NCBI GenBank assembly: GCA_002914805.1
Contig: JXTB01000294.1
Location: forward strand, 323,533 to 387,532
Direction: 5' to 3'
DNA: 64,000 nt
Origin: Parasponia andersonii
Taxonomy: Eukaryota > Streptophyta > Magnoliopsida > Rosales > Cannabaceae
In this document: piece by piece, positions 23,701 to 34,862 of the stretch
Position numbering within the stretch: position 1 is the first letter of the stretch
How the letters are laid out: every line of letters starts with the position of its first letter
The notes under the pieces: model-generated
The model's input: only the letters and a program-made list of their open reading frames with translations
Database searches by the model: none
Told to the model about the DNA's origin: nothing
Position numbers and translations under genes: made by a program

Positions 23701-26700
23701 GCTGATGCTCATGAGTGTAATTAGTCTTGGATATATTGCTTGGATGATGTATCTTGTTATCCATGTGCTGCAATCTTATACTTCATTGCCAATAGAGCTT
23801 CTTAAAAAGGAACAAGCAGCTCATCAGAAAGATGGTACCCGAAAAGTAATTTCTCTGCAAGCTTGACCTTTGGTTGGCTTTATTTATGATTATTAGATTG
23901 GGGCGAAGAAGCATAAAGATATTGAAATATTGTAATGTATTTCTTTGTGGCAGGTTCAATTATGTGGATGCCTGTTGATGGGAGTGATTAGTATTCTACT
24001 GCTTCTTGAGCGCTCTCCTCCTCTTTACCATGCATACACAACAATGACAGTATTTCTATGGACACAAATATTCTGTGAATATCAGTTTATAAAAGCATTG
24101 TGGAAGCAGTTACATGGAAGAAGAGTTTATTACACTGCAAAAGTTCTAGCCACTTGTGCTGTGTCAGTATTCATTCTTGAATTTCTGGTATTTAAATAAA
24201 TTTTTTTGTGAAATTCCTCTTCTTTGCAAAGATATAACATTTTTTGTATAAAATTCTGAACTATATTATCTTTGTAACTTTGCAGGTCAATAGCTTCACT
24301 GAGAGGAAGCTCTATACTCTGTATTTCCTGGTAGTGGGAGCCATAGCTTCTCTTTTTCTATTTAAGTCAATTCCATGGCGATCTGGAATACCAATCTTTG
24401 TCTGTTTGGCATGTTGGTTTATATCTGTCTTCACCCTGATGCCAGCAGAAATTCCAGAGAACACTTATTTAGTGCAAGTCTCTTTTTCTTTTTAATTTCC
24501 TGCTCTTCTTTCTTTCTCCTTTTTTTTTTGAGGGGGTTGGGTTGGGTGTGGTGGTCGATGGAGAAGGTTAGGTTCAAGCGAGCATGTGTGTGTTAATGTT
24601 TTAAGACGGAATAGGCCATATGTGCAGATACAGGTTTTGGGGAAAAAATAAAAATCTGCAAATCTAATTAAGCAACGTTAATCAATCTTCTTGAAAGAGG
24701 AAACTTGAAGTTGTAGCAATCATGGAATATTTGATTTTGTTTTTCATGTCTAGGTTAAAGATAAGAATTTGAACAGAAAAGAACTATTGGATGAAATTTA
24801 AGCTCTTAAGTTTAGTCTATGTTTGTGGTATTTTAGTGATGTTTTCTTGTCACAATTTTGTTTTCAGAATCGGGAGTGGAGCTCTGATCATCATTATAGG
24901 AATTGCAGCAAGGTGGCTTGATCTGCATGGAGAAGGGAATAAGTATTGGCCTGGTCTCTGCAATCACGAAATGAAGAAACCAAAGTTTCCTGTGCTCTTT
25001 CACCTACAGGTGCAAAAGATGTTACCCTCTTGTAACATGGGAAACTTCACTTTTATTTGTTTCTATTATAAATATAACTTGAATGCTTCTCCATTAACTA
25101 GCTGTTGACATAACAGAATAGATCTAAAAGAGATTCTTTTATATTCAGGCTCTTTTAGTTGGATTATCATCTGTAATGGTGCCATTATCAACTTCTCACA
25201 GGACACAAAAACAAGAATTGCTTGCATTGCACCAGTTTATCAATTGGTCCGTTGCTGGTAAAATTTTTGGACATCTTTTGCATTGAACTATTTTTTTTTT
25301 TTTTTTAATTTTTTTTTGGAGAGCATTACACTAGTATATGCTATTTATTATTATCCTTTTTTTTCTAAGTCATAGAGGCATATCCACCATGGTATTTGCA
25401 TTCTGGTTTGCTCAAATTACTGCATCTTTTAGTTTCTCTGCGTCATTTAAAAGTACGTGACTATCTATATTTACAAATTACTTCAATTGTGTTATAGGTT
25501 TCTCGATGGTTCTCCCTTTGTTTTCGGCAAATAGTCTCTTGTCCCGGCTTACTTCTATATTTCTTGGTTTTGCACCGACTTTCCTTCTATTATCTATTGG
25601 GTATGTCTCTTTCTTTCCTTCTGTTATCTATTGGGTACATGATTTTTATATGCTTCTGAGTTGACATGGGAGAATTTACTAAATAGTTTATACGCAGATT
25701 CTTATTTTTTTAAGATTTCCTTTAAAAATGAAATTTTTGTACCCTGTGCAGGTACGAAGCTGTCTTCTATGGTGCTCTTTCTCTTGTACTTATGGCATGG
25801 ATACTATTTGAAAACACTCTTCTTTATGTAAGTAAGGTGAAAAGGTTGTCGGGATCCTTCAGAAATTTGGAGGATAATGCACTTGAACTTGATGATAGAT
25901 ACTTGCAGCTGTTTGATGTGAGGATTTCACTGATCTTTGTAAGTTACTTTTTCCCCCTTTATTACTGCTTATCTCCATCAACTTTGAAGTCTTCCTTTCC
26001 AACTGCTTTTTCTTGGGATTGTTATGGTATTATACCCTTTTGTGTTATTTCACTTGTCAGTTTCTGATATATTACATTTAGTCCATATATAGGATTGATC
26101 CAAGTCTGTGAGGCTTATTCCCTTTTAGGGGTTTTTTGAAGGTCTTTTCTATATATATTGGTCAACATGTGTTCGAGCAGAAATAAACTGTGTAATCAAT
26201 TAGAAAAGACAAGAGGCAAGAGAAGAGATGATCGTGCCTTGGTTACAGTTATGAATTTAAGGATGAGATGACCAGGCCTTGGTTACAGTCGTGAATTGAA
26301 GGAAGACTAGAGAATATAATCAATGTACCAGCTTTAATTTAGATCCCCATAGGTCTTTTACATGCATGATCATGACATCAAATTGTCTCTGATTCTCTGG
26401 TTGTTTGTGATTTTTAGATGGTTTTGTTTAATGTCGCCTTCTTTGGGACTGGGAATTTTGCAAGTATTGCGAGTTTCGAGATTTCGTCTGTTTATCGATT
26501 CATTACCATCTTCAGTGTAAGTGAAGCTTGAAATTCTTTCTTCATATTGTTCCCAAGATCTGTTTCTGAGACAATATCTGCCTCGAATTGCAGCCATTCC
26601 TGATGGCAGCCTTACTTATCTTCAAGCTATTCATCCCATTCATGCTTGTCATGTAAGTAAAGATTCCGACTTTATGCTGGCAAATCTTTTCACCGTACGC

Positions 26701-27161
26701 TTTCTTATTTCACTTTGGACTAAAATGCAGATGCACATTCAGTGCCATAACAAAAATAAACCGACTTCCACGGTTGGGGTGTTATTTCCTCGTCATAATA
26801 TTTTCAGATGTCATGACTATCCACTTCTTCTTCCTGGTACTATCTTTATTCTTTAGATGAAATTCCTTCTTATCTAGATGAAGCTTTACCTTGTGGGCTC
26901 TATATACCTGAACTCAGATAATCAAGACCGAACTGTGAAGATTATGTTCGTCTAGTAGTCATTACACCAATATTTTCTTTTATTTGATTCTTTCAGGTTC
27001 GAAATACGGGAAGTTGGATGGAAATTGGTAACAGCATAAGCCATTTTGGGATAATGAGTGCTCAAGTTGTGTTTGTGCTATTTCTTTTTGCCCTCACGAA
27101 TGTATACACGAAAGACATCCATATTAGTCCAGTAAATCCCTCCTCTCAGAAAACAATGTGA
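20702..27161 (+). CDS. PIGN: GPI ethanolamine phosphate transferase 1 (PIG-N/MCD4)
   Basis: Adds phosphoethanolamine to the first mannose of the GPI precursor in the ER lumen. Exons: 20702-20945, 21281-21472, 21609-about 21757, 22008-22301, 22700-22917, 23006-23080, 23328-23394, 23520-23845, 23954-24187, 24286-24473, 24868-25009, 25149-25257, 25498-25600, 25752-25938, 26418-26516, 26594-26652, 26731-26836, 26997-27161; about 985 aa. An N-terminal membrane segment precedes the luminal alkaline-phosphatase-type domain: [27 protein letters not shown] (catalytic Thr region), [28 protein letters not shown]. The C-terminal half is a run of membrane helices. All phases agree except at exon 3, where an N at 21,757 replaces the last few codons and no GT donor follows. 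Intron 10 uses a GC donor. Apart from this the gene looks functional. Confidence 0.92.
24474..24867 (+). other. GC-AG intron in PIG-N
   Basis: Exon 10 must end after TTAGT to keep the conserved YLVIGSGA reading. The intron then starts GCAAGT, the consensus of GC-type donors, and ends TTTTCAG. Using any nearby GT would shift the downstream helices out of frame. Confidence 0.75.
26225..26304. repeat. 40-bp diverged tandem duplication in PIG-N intron 14
   Basis: The segments starting GAGATGATCGTGCCTTGG (26,225) and GAGATGACCAGGCCTTGG (26,265) are head-to-tail copies with several substitutions. Confidence 0.7.
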
Positions 27162-27259
27162 GTCCCATCAAATAGGATATTTAGCATCAAAATCGACTAC
27201 AAACGTTTTCGTGGTTCTAAGAGCGGCTTCTGATTATTTCTTCCTTTAGTCTTTCTTCC

Positions 27260-27290
<31 letters not shown>

Positions 27291-27760
27291 NCCAGAAAAC
27301 ACCCTCATGGCTCTGCTCTAGTAGGAGAATGCCTAGCAGCTAAACAAGCGATTGCGTTGGCTTTATCTCTCAATATTTCTCACCTCATTCTTGAAGGTGA
27401 TGCAAAGGCGGTCATTCAAAATCTAAATCCAACATGTACAGACTGTGAATAAGTAATCTCGAATATGGTGTTTCATTGTTGTAACCTCTTAGAGAGAGTC
27501 GCAATCTAGTCTTTATCCCATGTTCTCAGAATGGTCAACTATATGGCCCATAATATAACTAAGTGGGCTCTCATTCTTGCTTTGATAGTTTAAGTTCAGA
27601 TTTTCTTCGTGAAGGAGTTCTCTTTGATGTAACTTGTTGGACCACCTAGTTTCCATGTTGTTTCTAGGTTGCATGTTGGTAGTCCTTTCCTCGTTTATTC
27701 TCTTTCTTTAGTAATATATTCCATCATGTTTATATATATAAAAAAAAAAAAAAAAAAAAT
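27291..27760 (+). mobile_element. 5'-truncated LINE 3' fragment with RNase H-like domain
   Basis: Directly after a 30-base T run and an ambiguous base, a frame from about 27,333 reads ECLAAKQAIALALSL then ISHLILEGDAKAVIQNL, the RVT_3 RNase H-like signature of plant L1-type LINE ORF2. Stops follow, then SHVLRMVNYMAHNITKWA, the usual domain end. A poly(A) run at about 27,740-27,760 closes it. The fragment is dead and inserted just downstream of PIG-N. Its left edge coincides with the N, so the junction may be an assembly join. Confidence 0.7.
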
Positions 27761-29513
27761 TCATTTGACATGTTGTAGTAGCTAGGTATGTACTCTACCT
27801 AATTATTTTAGATGGTAACAAATTTCGAAGATCAATTCGAGAGAAAATGATGCTAATTTTTTAGGTCACACTTATTTTGGTTTTGTCACCTTAGTCAATT
27901 CTCGATAATCAATGTGAAGACACAGGTTCTTTAGTTCTTATCTAGTGTTTTTCCAAACTGCTCTCCTACCAATGCTTTTAGTATTTTTACTTTGTTTCTA
28001 TTTATTTAGTTGTTTAGTGCTTATAATTTAACCAAAGCTCGTGACCTGCTGAGAAAAAAAATGCTCTCACATGTTCTTCCAGAATCGTAGTAGAGCCTCT
28101 TCCAACCAGTAGCCTTCTTCTCTCTCGCTATACTAATGCTTTCTCCCAACCAAAGCGAGCACTGTTCCTTATGAAGATCAGATAGCAAGCCTTTTTTTTT
28201 TCTCCTTCTTCGGCTTCCCCTCCTCATCTTCCTTCTCCTCCACCAAGCTTTTTTCTTTTATTTTTTTTTTTTTTTTTTTTTTTATTATTATTGAGAGATT
28301 CAGAACAATGGGATTTTCCAGATTTTTCCCCATTCACTGTAAATTTTGGAACACCATCTCATAGGATTTTATATATTGGTTAGTCTACAGGTAATCACCG
28401 ATACACTTAATTAGTCAATTGCACTTTATAGTTGTTTAAAGGTGCGAATTGAGAATTACGTCAAACATTTTATTATATGGAACTTAAGCTGAGAATTTCG
28501 ATTAAAGTACCCATTATTTCATTGATCCCCTTTTTTATTACCAACTAAAAGCCTTGTAATCACAGCCGTTAATAACAAGAAGACTCGAATTCGTTACATG
28601 ACCAAATAGCACGGTTAATTATTCACATGGCAGGGAATTCAGTAAGACCACAATATTTTTGGCTAAAAGTACGTTCGTAGCTTGCGAGGAAATCTAAGCT
28701 TGTAGCTTGTACTCCGTCGTTGAATGCCAAAGATAGAAGGCTTTACAAAAGAAAACAGTATTAAGTGAGATAAGGGAGTATTACTAGCACTCCGCGTATT
28801 CCGATTGAGGAAATGTGAAGAATCAAAAGGAAGATGGAGTTATTTGTACTGATTTGATTGTTGTATCATAATCATCTATTTTTGTGACCGATATAATCAT
28901 CTATTTTTATAAACTCACGGGCAGTTAATCGTGACAACCATCCAATTATTAAGATGCTAGTTTTATTTATTTTACTCCTTATAAACAAAAGTTCAGTCCT
29001 TTATTAAGTGGTTTCAAGTTTAGCTGATTATAATTAAATGCTCTAACGTTTTAAATGCTTGCTAGTGTATGATCTGACTGTACATTCTTCTGTTTAATAC
29101 GCATTTGACGTTTAGAAAAACATAAACCGGATTCCAAAGTCTATTATATTATGTTATCAATGAAAAAAGAACGAGAAGACGACATTTTTAATATTTTCCT
29201 ATGGAACAAAGCATTCATAATCATATTATTGAAGTCGACAGAGAAGTGTCACAGCAATTTCCTCTGCTTGATGTAGTACACTGTATATGCTAAGTGGAAT
29301 TTGTGGCTCCTTTAACTTGGTTGAGAAGGAATAAACAAGGATAAAACATCATGGATTCTAATTGCGTAGAAGTTTCCTTGTTGACGTTGACTATTGCTAA
29401 CTCGGCTCGAGGGTCATTGCCTTTGGTTCCCATCTCCATTTTTGTATTGTGCTAATTTAACTGAAGTCTTGAGCTTTGTTTCAAAGCAGAGATCAAAAGA
29501 ACCAGACAGCAAG
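27761..29513. other. Intergenic region and upstream region of SAG101 pseudogene
   Basis: It has a T run at 28,258-28,283 and AT-rich spacer. Positions 28,650-28,760 resemble 41,305-41,420, which lies upstream of the intact SAG101 gene, so the duplicated unit includes upstream DNA. The W-box pair is at 29,381-29,391. Confidence 0.55.
29381..29391 (+). promoter_or_regulatory. Paired W-box cores upstream of SAG101 pseudogene
   Basis: TTGACGTTGAC carries two WRKY cores six bases apart, about 125 bp upstream of the ATG at 29,514. The intact copy has a matching triplet, so the arrangement predates the duplication or is under constraint. Confidence 0.5.
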
Positions 29514-30555
29514 ATGAAGCAGTACCTGTAAAACCAATAATAATAATACTCTCCAACCCTTGTTGCCTTTTCATTTTATCTGAGATATCATGTTGTTGCA
29601 TTACAAATTCTCACTCTTTTTCTTCTTCTTTTTTGGTCTATTGATGTTTCCAGATTTAGCAGTGGTTCAGAATTGGCGAATCTAGTGGTGACGTCTGATC
29701 TTCCACAACAAGCATGGAATGCCATTACGCTCCTTACCAACTCCATTCCAAATTCTCAATCGTCTTTGGAACTCAGGTTCGAGCTTTCCCGAGTGGGAAA
29801 CCGCACCATAATAGCTTTCGTTACTTCATCGTCTTTTGCCCTGAATCAACTTCAACATGGTTCCGATTTGGTTTCATCTTCATCATCACCGGCCAAGGAG
29901 AGTTTTGCTCTTTTCGAATCTCTTTCGAGCAAAACCCAGTTCGCCATTAACAAAGCTTCCATTACTCTCTTTGACCAAAACCTTGACAAGCTTTCTGAAC
30001 TCAAAGCTAAGGTGCCTTTGTCTCTTCCTTTGAAATTCAAGACCACCTTCATTTCTTATTTAATATATTGTAGCATATATGTTTAGAGTGATTAGTTTGT
30101 AACTTATGCTAAGAAGTGATTATTTTGTTTCATGTATGCTTTTGCCAAATTTGGCATAAAAGAAGTGAGACCTTTATTGAACCAAACATTTGAGGATGTG
30201 AATTTGATTATGTGACTAGTTTGTATTTGGCTTCTTACCCTTTAAACTCCAACTGCAGATTGAGTATTCCATCCCACTAATTGTCACTGGATGCTATCTG
30301 GGAGGCTCAATTGCTTCACTCTTCACCTTATGGCTGCTAGAAAGCGGCAACTTTACAAAGGCTAAGCCACTTTGTATCACTTTTGGTTCACCCCTTATCG
30401 GGGACAGTGCCTCGCAAAAGACCCTGGCTAAATTCTCATGGAATTCTAATTTCCTGCACTTGGCCTCAGATCAAGATCCAGTTCCTGGAATCTTGAAAAA
30501 CCATAACCGGGTACTGAAAATGCCGCTAGTGTTTACAAACCATTTGGGACATTCC
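29514..30555 (+). pseudogene. SAG101: SAG101 pseudogene copy A, 5' part
   Basis: Exons 29514-29521, 29654-30011 and 30259-30555 parallel the intact copy B exon for exon. The tiny first exon encodes MKQ, then FSSGSELANLVVTSDLPQQAW. Exon 3 has the lipase-like core with GCYLGG where copy B has GYSLGG, and KPLCITFGSPLIGD. A one-base frameshift lies at about 30,495-30,512: the conserved run GTENAAS..KPFGTF downstream is readable only in another frame. The Sirevirus-like element then interrupts exon 3 at 30,556 inside the codons for GTFLLC. The gene continues at 40,202. SAG101 is a nucleo-cytoplasmic EDS1 partner in TIR-NLR immunity; this copy cannot make the full protein. Confidence 0.85.
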
Positions 30556-31608
30556 TGTTGGTGCAAGATTTAGTTTGGCATCTTATGATCTGCTAGAATA
30601 TAATGAACAATATTTTTAGTTAAGTTTTTAGATGTATTTTCAGTTCTTTTTCAATTGTAATGCTCAGTCTTGTGTTAGTTTGTTCTATTGTGTAATCATG
30701 CTCCAAGACTGTTTTGACAAGTTCGTCAATTGAAGCAAATGAAGTTCTGAAGTTTTTCACCAAATTGGTTTCAATGGTTTAGGTATTATGTCTAGTGATC
30801 TGCGTATTTAGACACTATAGCATTTCATATACATATATGTTTAGCATGCTTTTATGCTTTGTCTGTTACATTAGTGTCTTATCTTGTGTTGTCAAGATGT
30901 CACATTTAGATTTGAGTTCAATTGGTATTTATGTGTCAAATTAGCGTGCCTAATTGTTTTGTCAAGATGCCACCTTTAGATCTGAGTTTATGTGATATAT
31001 CTGAGTCACTGCATGTTTAGACATTACAATGACAACTGTGATTTTTAGCTGAGTCAGTTTGTATTTTCATATACATATAGAAAGCTTCTTTTCAGATTGT
31101 TCCCGCCTCTTGAGAATTATTTTCAGAGACATTTTGAGAGACTTACTTGCTTTGGGAGCAAGTTTATTTTCCTTAGAGTTTTGCATGATTTAGCTCTAAG
31201 TTTTTCATTGTCCATAGAATTCACCATTGATTCTAGTGAGAAAGTGAGAAAGTGAAGAGACCTATGTATTATTGCCGTAGCTAGGAAGCTCATCAATGGC
31301 AGCTGAAGAGAGTTCAATATAAGGTTGAAGAAATATCTTCTACAGAGGAAATCGGAGTATAAATCGGCAACAAACTATAAGGGAGTTCTAGATTTTTGTA
31401 TAAGACTTATATTTGTACTCTATTCATATTTATAGTAGAATGATTGTTTGTTGGACTAGATTCCATGGATGTAGACACAACTTGATTCTGTTGAACCACG
31501 ATAAAAATCTGGTATCTCTTCTTTATATTTACCATATGTTTGTTTTAAGTTCTACAAGTCTAAAAATTTGGGAATCGTATTAAAATAGACGAGTAACCTG
31601 ACTTAACA
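30556..31608 (+). repeat. 5' LTR of the Sirevirus-like element
   Basis: 1,053 bp, from TGTTGGTGCAAG to TTAACA. It is followed by TT and the primer site. It is about 108 bp longer than the 3' LTR. Confidence 0.85.
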
Positions 31609-31985
31609 TTTGGTATTAGAACAAGTATTACTTATGAATTTTAATGAGATTTCTGAGATTTTAAGTTGTGTTATTCAGTTTTTCGTATTCTTAAGTGCTA
31701 CTGCTCTTGGCTATGCTCATGCGTTTTATATTTGTTTGGATTGAAAAACTTGTGAGGTTCTGAGTTTGTTTGGTTAAGTTTTACATGAGTTTAGCTCTTT
31801 GTCTTCCAAGTGTTTGATCATTTGCCTCTTTAAAATTTCAGTATGATCTCTATTACATTTATATTTGTTACTTGTTTGGATCTACTTTGAGATTTTGAAT
31901 TTGTATTTCTATGCTCTTTCGCTTTATGATGGGTCTATCATAAGACCACCCATACTTGATAAAAAAAATATTTCCTCTTAGAAAG

Positions 31986-33310
31986 TATGAATGAAATATT
32001 TTTTAAGTTCATTGATGAACAAGTTTGGGCTGCTATTTTTAATGGTTGGAAACCCCTCCCATTTTTAGAAATGGGGTTATTATACCCAAACCACACAAAG
32101 ATTGGAAAGAAGATGAGTTTATTACTGCTAAGATGAATTCAAAAGGATTAAATGCTATTTTTAGTATTACTGATACTCATCATTTTGAATATATTGCATC
32201 GTGTATTACTTCTAAGGAGGCTTAGGATATCCTTGAGACCTTATACAATAAATGTGATGCTGTTGAAATTCAATTTGACTGTTGTGATAATTAAGTTGAA
32301 TGTCCAGACATTGGAGATGATTTAAAAGGAGAGAAATTGAATCAAGATGACTTCAACGATCTCAGTGAGGAAGCACTTATTATATTAACTAGGAAATACT
32401 CCAAGTTTCTCAGAAAGAACAGGAATAGAAAAGTTCTAGAGAAACAAAATTCCTCAAAATTATCGGTTTAAAATTCCATATTCTCTAGTAATTCAGATTT
32501 TAGAGTTCAATTTAAAGAGTGTGAAGGTTTTGGACACATTCAAGACGAATGTGCTAACACTATCAAGAGGAAGGAAAATTCTATGAATGCAATCTGGAGT
32601 GAAAGTGAAGAGGAAATAGAAGAGAAAAATAAGGACCCTGGTATGACTAGCAACTTTAGTTTATTGGTTGCAAAATCCAAAGTTCAAGCTCAATGTTCAG
32701 ACAATCAATCTGTTTGTTCTGATAGTGATTTATTAGATGATGAGCAAGAAGTCACATTCTCAGATGCTAATCAATAAGATGCATACCAAAATATATACAA
32801 TCAGTGTTTGAGAATGGCAAATAAAGTCAAGGTCCAAGAAGTTCTCATATGTAGCCTCAAGGAAGAAAAAGAGTGTTATAAAGAGATACTCACTGATCTG
32901 AGAACAAGACTACAAGATTCTCAGGATCAACTTATCAAAATATAGAACGAGCTCGATGAGTCTAAGGACAGAATTTAGTATCTCACCAATGGTTTTGAAA
33001 AATTGGATTTGATCCTTGGAGTTGGATAGAAGCCAACTGATAAATTAGGCTTGGGTTACTCTGGCGAACCCTCGCACTCACAGAAAGAGGTACTACAGAT
33101 TAATCCTTTTGGGTTTAATAGGAAATTTTAGAATTGAAATAGGTGAGAGTTCAATGCCTCATCCTCATGTACGTTCTTTTATCCAAACCTCTCAAGAATA
33201 TTCATTCATTTCAACTTATTTTTTTTGTGGAAAAATTGGTCACATCAGACCAAAATGCTTCAAGTTGTTAAAGCTATTAAGAAAAGAAGGCAAGGATGAC
33301 CTTGGACAAT
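31986..33310 (+). pseudogene. gag remnant of the Sirevirus-like element
   Basis: The start near 31,986 reads as a Sirevirus gag N terminus (VWAAI..NGWKP). It continues with ALNAIFSITDTHHFEYI-like and KEA.DILETLYNKCDA phrases in a broken frame. Two zinc knuckles follow, near 32,515-32,555 (KECEGFGHIQDEC) and 33,225-33,260 (FFCGKIGHIRPKC). The first seems to have lost its leading Cys. Stops interrupt the frame several times. Confidence 0.7.
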
Positions 33311-33419
33311 AATATAAAAATAGATAAAAAAAAATAAAAGCAAGTTGGGCAAAAGCAAGTTTGGGTTTTTAAGAAAATCAAATGTTTTGTAGCACACACT
33401 TCACTAGTTGCTTATAAAT

Positions 33420-34370
33420 CTGAAAATTGGTATTTTGATAGTGGATGCTCAAGGTATATGACTAGGAATAGATCTTTTCTTACTAATTTTTATGAAACTA
33501 CTAATGGATTTGTTATTTTTGGTGATGGCAAAAAGGGTCAGATTTTTGGTGTAGGAAACTAGTGTGTGTAGGGATTTCCTAATCTTAAAAAGTTATTGCT
33601 AGTGGAAGGGCTTAAAGCAAATATCATTAACATCAGTCAACTATGTGATGACCAGCTTTTTGTACAATTCAACCAAAAGAATTGTCTGGTGTTAGACTGC
33701 CATGGAAAATACATTATGAAAGGTGTCAAATCAAGTGGAATTGCTATATGTTGAGTAGTGTCAAAACATGCTAAGAGTGAATCTGACAGAAACTGAATTG
33801 TGGCATCAAAAGATTGGTCGTCTCAATTTCAGAGACATGATCAGAACCACCAAATGCCAAACTATAAGATGTGTTCCAATCCTTCAACCTCTCAGAAATC
33901 CCATTTATGGACTGTGTCAAATGGGAAAGCAGGCAAGGAGTCAACACAAGTTAATTCAACACCTTGTAACAAGTAGGTGCTTAGAACTCATGCACATGTA
34001 TCTTATGTGTTTGATTTAAACTAAGAACATAGCTAGAAAGAGATATATTTATGTGTGTGTTAATGATTATTCTCATATTCTCATTTTACACGGGTTGATT
34101 TTGTTAGAGAAAAATCAGACGATTTTTAGGTGTTTAAAAATCTTGTCATTAGAATGCAAAATTCAAAAGGTTGAGAAGATTAGGAGTATTCATGGGAAGG
34201 ATTTTGAAAATATCTTATATACCAATTTATGCAATGAGTTAGGTATTTCTCACGAGTTTTTAACTCCTAAAACGCCTGAGCAAAATGACATGGTTGAGAG
34301 GAAGAACATGATCATTCAAGGGCTGGCTAGAGTCATATTGAACGATAAGAAGCTTACGAAGAAGCTTTAG
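33420..34370 (+). pseudogene. Protease and integrase remnant of the Sirevirus-like element
   Basis: WYFDSGCSRYMT near 33,428 holds the aspartic protease motif DSG. A GAG-pre-integrase stretch (ELWHQKIGRLNF) lies at about 33,790. Integrase core phrases run from 34,053 (CVNDYSH) through GISHEFLTPKTPEQNDMVERK near 34,240-34,305, with the catalytic Glu in the last motif. The frames are split by stops. Confidence 0.75.
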
Positions 34371-34489
34371 GTAGAAGATATGAATACATCTAATTATCTC
34401 ATATTAGATGATAGCATTGACATAACAGGTGATAGAGGTGATCGGTCCGCTAAAGTCAGTAATATTGGGCAGGGAGTCTTGATGATAGA

Positions 34490-34862
34490 AAAAGCACATC
34501 TAGTATATGCTTTTACCTGGGGAACAATCTAGTTGTATAGCACAAGAAGATGCAAATATTCCATCTCACTCTTTACAGTTGAGGCAAAGTATGTGGCTAC
34601 AGGTAACTGTAGTACTCAATCTCTTTTAATAAAACAAATGCTTAGTGATTATAGAATCAAGCTTGACACTGTGACTATTTCCTGTGATAATATAAGTGCT
34701 ATAAACATTCAAAAAAATCCTATTCAGCACTCTAGGACAAAACATATAAATATCATACATCATTTCATTCGTGATTTAGTTGAGCATAAATTGGTAAGCA
34801 TAAAACATTTTGAAACAGAAAAACAATTAGTGACTTATTTACAAAATCCTTGGATGCCCTAA
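34490..34862 (+). pseudogene. RNase H remnant following a deleted RT
   Basis: The sequence jumps from integrase (ending about 34,390) to a Copia RNase H (YSISLFTVEAKYVATGNCSTQ, SCDNISAINI, HSRTKHINI). The entire RT, normally about 250 aa with YVDD, is absent. This is an internal deletion in a non-autonomous copy. Confidence 0.75.

Noticed and set aside
28021-28227. Minus-strand Arg/Lys-rich 68-aa frame
   Set aside because: Its start is the complement of a T- and CT-rich low-complexity stretch, and no domain or splice context supports it.
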